Of a DNA stretch of 34,684 nt, positions 31,387 to 34,684 are shown piece by piece. Source of the stretch: an uncultured Spirochaetaceae bacterium (GTDB lineage Bacteria; Spirochaetota; Spirochaetia; Treponematales; Treponemataceae). The stretch's first letter is position 1; each line of letters opens with the position of its first letter. The stretch spans positions 1 to 34,684 of the forward strand of contig CADANN010000023.1 in the NCBI GenBank assembly GCA_902789325.1, given 5' to 3'. A program made the translations under genes and the position numbers. Under the pieces are notes generated by a model. The model had not been told where the DNA came from. It did no database searches and saw nothing but the letters and a program-made list of their open reading frames with translations.

Positions 31387-32440
31387 GCTTCTCAGAAGCC
31401 TTTTTGTGTGTTACAGCCGAAGGATGCCAATCTGCCGCTATTCCATCAGATTCCAGCTGCTGAGTAAACGGAAGGAACTCTGCACAAGACTTTGGGAAAT
31501 CTTTCTTAAAAAGCTCTACCGCTTCTTTTACAGAATCATTCAGCGCCTCACCCATAATTCCAAGGCAGCAAACAATCTTAGCCTTTGGACTACGTCGATG
31601 CACTGCTTCAATCAGCTGACGGAGCTGAGCCACATATTCCAGGCGGCGTTCTTCCAATCCGCGTACCCAGCTCAAATCATTAGTTCCAAGATGAATTACA
31701 AGAACATCAGGCTCATAGCGGGAACCATCCCAAACCTCAGGTTCAAGTCCAAGTCTCAACGAAAGAGACTTATCTGTGTAGGGCCAGTTTGCCTGCATAA
31801 GCCAGTGAGTATCCGGCAGATTTACAGTTTCTGGATCAACATAATTCGAAATCAAACCGATTCCACTCCAGCTGCAAAGTTGAACCTGAGCTCCCAGTGC
31901 CTTTGCTGTAAGAAATGCATAAGCCTTGTCCGGGCGTTCCTGCTGGGTGGTAAAGGTGTCTTTCTCCCAAACACCTTCTATACCGTAACCGCAGGTAATG
32001 CTGTCACCAATAAACTCAAGTTTCAGGGGGTGATTTTCAACAGGCTCAAACACCTTCAATTCCCCATCAATCTCAAGTGCTTTTAATCCCGCATAACCAA
32101 AAGCAGCCTCGCTGAATTTCATCACACGAACACAAACAGTCTTTTCTATATCAGATTCAAAAAGCGTAATGCGGTTTTCGTGTTCTCTCAAGGTAACGCG
32201 CTGAGTAGGCTCTTCTGGAATCGCCTTAATGCTCGTATCATCACCATCAGTAACGAAAATACCAAGCACAGCTTTATTATCTTCATTCCAGGAATCCGGA
32301 TCACTTAAAATTACAGCCTCGGCCCGGCGACCTTTCATCACAAAACAAAAGCCACTTGCCGAGTAATCAAAATACCGCACACCCTCGTAATCGAGATATC
32401 GTCCATTCCAGATAAGCTCATTTTTTTCAATTGATTTCAT
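31361..32440 (-). CDS. CE2-like SGNH carbohydrate acetyl esterase
   Basis: A 359-residue two-domain esterase of the CE2 type that would remove acetyl groups from xylo- or manno-oligosaccharides. Residues 1-135 form the N-terminal beta-jelly-roll ('WNGRYLDYEGVRYFDYSASGFCFVMKG'). Residues about 140-359 are the SGNH hydrolase domain: Ser147 in 'FIGDSITCGYG', 'VLVIHLGTNDLSW', and the catalytic D337-x-H339 in 'ADWHPS'. No signal peptide is present, so the enzyme is predicted to be cytoplasmic. AGGAC is close before the ATG. It lies 6 bases after the GH26-like gene, suggesting that deacetylation and backbone cleavage act on the same imported substrate. Confidence 0.85.
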   Translation of the reverse strand: MKSIEKNELIWNGRYLDYEGVRYFDYSASGFCFVMKGRRAEAVILSDPDSWNEDNKAVLGIFVTDGDDTSIKAIPEEPTQRVTLREHENRITLFESDIEKTVCVRVMKFSEAAFGYAGLKALEIDGELKVFEPVENHPLKLEFIGDSITCGYGIEGVWEKDTFTTQQERPDKAYAFLTAKALGAQVQLCSWSGIGLISNYVDPETVNLPDTHWLMQANWPYTDKSLSLRLGLEPEVWDGSRYEPDVLVIHLGTNDLSWVRGLEERRLEYVAQLRQLIEAVHRRSPKAKIVCCLGIMGEALNDSVKEAVELFKKDFPKSCAEFLPFTQQLESDGIAADWHPSAVTHKKASEKLTSLICKL

Positions 32441-32446
32441 GATGTC

Positions 32447-33919
32447 CTACTTTAATCTTGTAATCTTAGTACAAACCGGTGACTCTTCAATCTTCACTTC
32501 CGGCAAGGCTGGAAGCACTGCATAATAGTTGTAAAGCCAGTCACCATCCTTTGCTTCATATGGATCGCCACTCTTCGGCATATTCATACCATCAGCTGGA
32601 GGAAGGAAATATCTAAGCTTAAAGGTTGTTGGCTTTTTCACTGCACTTTTGTTTTCAAAGAAATAAGGCATCAAATCAACAACTTTTGTACCAGGGGCTT
32701 TATAGAACCACCAGCCGTTAAATTCAATCATCATATTAAGCGGCTCAAGCTTATCCTTGAAATACAATTCAAACTGAACCGGACTCTTATTAAACTTTAC
32801 AGGAACTTCCAGGCCTTCTGCATCTTCAGAACCACCCCAGCGAAGTTTTACAGGGAGCTCACACGCTTCCCCCTTAGAAATCTTCTGACTAAAGAATGGT
32901 TTATGAAGCTGCTTGCGGTACATTCCCATAATAGGCTGTTCAATACCAACTTCACTGTTATTAGGATCTGTGATTTCCATACCAAGGCGGCCATCATCAC
33001 GGAATTGATAGAAGGTAAATGCACTAAGCCAGTGCTCTTTATCTTTCTGAAGCAAATCCATAAATTCCTTCATCATATTTGACTGAACATAAGGACCTGC
33101 AACATCACCATCTGCATTAAGCTCGCTCAAAACCATTGGCTTATCCTGCCCTGTGATTTCGCGAAGACGTTTCAAAGTCATCTTACATTTTTCGTAAACT
33201 TCTTTTACGCTATAGCGCGCATAGTTAAAGGTATCTTTTGAAACAACGTCGTTAGGCCAGCCCCAATGCAATGAAAGGTAATTATCACCAGACCAGATAT
33301 CTGCAGCCTTATGTGCTTCGAGGAATATGTCTTCCATCTCGAGCTTACCAGTTGATTTCTGCCACATACCGGCACACAAAATCATTTTTACGTTTGGAGC
33401 ATATTTGTGCATAACCTTGCAGGTCATAACAAAGAAATCTGCAATTTCCTGATAAGTTGCACGACGTGTATAACAGAACCAGTCGCCTGTACATTCATGA
33501 TTTACACGAAGCAGTACGCGGCCATATGGTCTCAAATCTTTTGCAATCGGAATAATATCTTCTTCTTTTAAGTGAGGATCAATTGTGAGGGTAAGAACAA
33601 CATCCATTCCATGACGGCGGATTTCTTTCATAAAATTGAAAGGCTCACCATCGCGCAAGCCCTCGCGGCCACCACGGTATGGAAAATAATTTTCGTACGG
33701 AGAATCCCAGGCTCCTGCCGATTCACGTCCCAAATCAATATCGCAGGCACGAGTCGGCCATTCCTTATCATTAGGATAATAAGTATACATCAGGCTGATT
33801 CCACGATGAACTTTTTTAAGTTTCTGCAGAATATAATCCTGATTCACATAAAGACCGCGTTCGCTGCCGTCGCCCATATCCAAAGCACATTTTGCTGGAG
33901 ATAAAATAACCTTATTCAT
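32447..33919 (-). CDS. GH26-like glycoside hydrolase (probable mannan-type), cytoplasmic
   Basis: A 490-residue clan GH-A type glycosidase. The acid/base is Glu142 in 'VLLRVNHECTGDWFCYT', a good match to the GH26 'R-x-x-H-E-x-x-G-x-W-F' motif; the nucleophile candidate is Glu266 in 'PMVLSELNADGD'. 'DIWSGDNYLSLHWGWP' and 'SAFTFYQFRDDGR' line the expected pocket. Residues about 345-490 form an extra beta-rich domain ('VQFELYFKDKLEPLNMMIEFNGWWFY') that could bind carbohydrate. There is no signal peptide. I call it GH26-like rather than mannanase, since other GH-A families are possible. The ATG at 33919 has GGAG only two bases before it and a TATAAT box six bases before it. Confidence 0.7.
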   Translation of the reverse strand: MNKVILSPAKCALDMGDGSERGLYVNQDYILQKLKKVHRGISLMYTYYPNDKEWPTRACDIDLGRESAGAWDSPYENYFPYRGGREGLRDGEPFNFMKEIRRHGMDVVLTLTIDPHLKEEDIIPIAKDLRPYGRVLLRVNHECTGDWFCYTRRATYQEIADFFVMTCKVMHKYAPNVKMILCAGMWQKSTGKLEMEDIFLEAHKAADIWSGDNYLSLHWGWPNDVVSKDTFNYARYSVKEVYEKCKMTLKRLREITGQDKPMVLSELNADGDVAGPYVQSNMMKEFMDLLQKDKEHWLSAFTFYQFRDDGRLGMEITDPNNSEVGIEQPIMGMYRKQLHKPFFSQKISKGEACELPVKLRWGGSEDAEGLEVPVKFNKSPVQFELYFKDKLEPLNMMIEFNGWWFYKAPGTKVVDLMPYFFENKSAVKKPTTFKLRYFLPPADGMNMPKSGDPYEAKDGDWLYNYYAVLPALPEVKIEESPVCTKITRLK

Positions 33920-33925
33920 ATCTCC

Positions 33926-33931
33926 ATTATA
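33926..33931 (-). promoter_or_regulatory. -10 box directly before the GH26-like gene
   Basis: On the minus strand TATAAT ends six bases before the ATG at 33919. The intervening GGAGAT would be too close to the ATG for a normal ribosome-binding site. No clear -35 was found. Confidence 0.4.
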
Positions 33932-33964
33932 CAATCAAAACTATTTAAAGATATAGGGAAAAAA

Positions 33965-34684
33965 CTAGATAGTCTTATAAATGACGCCGCCGCCAAGAAT
34001 CACACCATCGCCATAAAGCACGGCAGACTGACCAGGCGCAACTGCACGCTGAGGCTGCTCAAAGGTAATCTTCCAGGGCTGCCCGCGATATTCAGTTTTA
34101 TCATCTTCTGATGGAATATATTTTTCAACGTGAGCTTTAGCAGGTTTACTAGCCAGGCGGATTTTTACCATTGCATCAAAACCTTCTGTCGGCTCAACAT
34201 TTCCCGGCCACACAAAGTCATCTGCAATCAATCCGTTAGAATTCAAAGCCGAATTTGGAGCCAGAACAACCACATTATTCTTAGCATCAATTGAATGAAC
34301 ATAAACCGGATAGTTTACAGCAACACCAAGACCACGACGCTGACCAACAGTGTAATGCTCAATTCCGCGGTGCTTTCCAAGAACATGACCATCAAGGTCA
34401 ATAATATCACCAGGAACCGAAGGTTTATCAGAAAATAAAATATCAAAATATTCTTCGCCAACAAAATCCTGACTTTCTTCACGATTAGCAGCTTCAAGAT
34501 TTGCCTGTCTTGCAAGTTCAAAAACTTCACTCTTTTTCATTGTTGCAAGAGGGAAACGAACCTTTTCCAAAGTAGACGAAGGAACACGATACAAGAAGTA
34601 AGTCTGATCTTTAGAAACATCCATAGCTGTAGCAATCATACAAGGACGTTCGCTGCTTCCAAAAACACCAGTTTCCGGACGAAC
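33965..34684 (-). CDS. mnmA: tRNA 2-thiouridine(34) synthase MnmA, 5' end outside the window
   Basis: Adds sulfur to U34 of tRNAs for Lys, Glu and Gln. The frame stays open to the right edge, so the N-terminal PP-loop ATPase part and its first catalytic Cys are not seen. The visible 240 residues include 'VSKDQTYFLYRVPSSTLEKVRFPLATMKKSEVFELAR', 'VPGDIIDLDGHVLGKHRGIEHYTVGQRRGLGV' and the beta-barrel end 'RAVAPGQSAVLYGDGVILGGGVI', all characteristic of MnmA. At the place of the second catalytic Cys ('S-T-G-I-C-F-I-G' in the E. coli protein) this sequence reads 'ESQDFVGEEYF' and has no Cys. It is 45 bases upstream of the GH26-like gene, which has its own -10 box. Confidence 0.9.
   Translation of the reverse strand, partial: VRPETGVFGSSERPCMIATAMDVSKDQTYFLYRVPSSTLEKVRFPLATMKKSEVFELARQANLEAANREESQDFVGEEYFDILFSDKPSVPGDIIDLDGHVLGKHRGIEHYTVGQRRGLGVAVNYPVYVHSIDAKNNVVVLAPNSALNSNGLIADDFVWPGNVEPTEGFDAMVKIRLASKPAKAHVEKYIPSEDDKTEYRGQPWKITFEQPQRAVAPGQSAVLYGDGVILGGGVIYKTI

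Noticed and set aside
1..34684. CRISPR array, tRNA or rRNA gene, insertion sequence, replication origin
   Set aside because: No regularly spaced repeats, tRNA-like folds, transposase genes or DnaA-box clusters were recognised on either strand by reading; no search programme was run.

Overview
The window looks like a chromosomal segment of a host-associated Treponema-type spirochaete. The DNA is AT-rich. It carries a PnrA/NupN-type purine nucleoside ABC system, an OmpA-like protein whose peptidoglycan-binding Asp is replaced by Asn, large surface lipoproteins, several diguanylate cyclases, QueH and an ArgA of the kinase-like plus GNAT type. This assignment rests on gene content only; no rRNA, tRNA or other taxonomic marker is present. 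No CRISPR array, insertion sequence or complete prophage is visible.

Layout. 1-938: the end of an HTH/zinc-ribbon regulator, then a ClbS/DfsB-family gene. 1068-6573 (minus): nine tightly packed small-molecule genes, transcribed as GNAT, tautomerase, ProC-like reductase, NUDIX, APH-like kinase, MazG-like pyrophosphohydrolase, GNAT, histidine phosphatase (frameshifted) and a second APH-like kinase. This block ends in a hairpin terminator and is flanked by two same-orientation copies of a roughly 80-bp structured repeat (944-1023 and 6596-6672). 6678-9306 (minus): a B12-binding radical SAM protein and an orphan KilA-N protein, then a 372-bp stretch with only decayed coding traces.

9679-15147 (minus): a purine uptake and salvage operon: substrate-binding protein, double ATPase, two permeases and xanthine phosphoribosyltransferase. 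It has a palindrome over its predicted promoter, a hairpin in its leader, and a terminator-like hairpin after the binding-protein gene that could reduce expression of the membrane genes. 15300-19747: a histidine phosphatase facing a hotdog thioesterase across overlapping divergent promoters, a membrane diguanylate cyclase, and a PaaK-like CoA ligase with TatD behind a strong promoter and a perfect operator-like palindrome.

19757-25570 (minus): a probable two-gene cell-envelope operon, an OmpA-family protein followed by a 1431-residue repeat-rich lipoprotein. 25873-28622 (plus): a soluble GAF-GGDEF cyclase, an M15 peptidase and an atypical FMN-binding protein, facing a small lipoprotein gene. 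29378-31386 (plus): queH and argA. 31361-34684 (minus): mnmA (cut by the window edge), a GH26-like glycosidase and a CE2-like esterase; the last two lack signal peptides and probably act on imported acetylated oligosaccharides.

No single unprecedented system stands out. The points most worth checking are the repeat-flanked nine-gene block, a family of start sites with a -10 box only 6-7 nt before the ATG (possible leaderless transcripts), a dispersed repeat that supplies the -35 box of queH, and changed key residues in the OmpA-like, FMN-binding and MnmA proteins.
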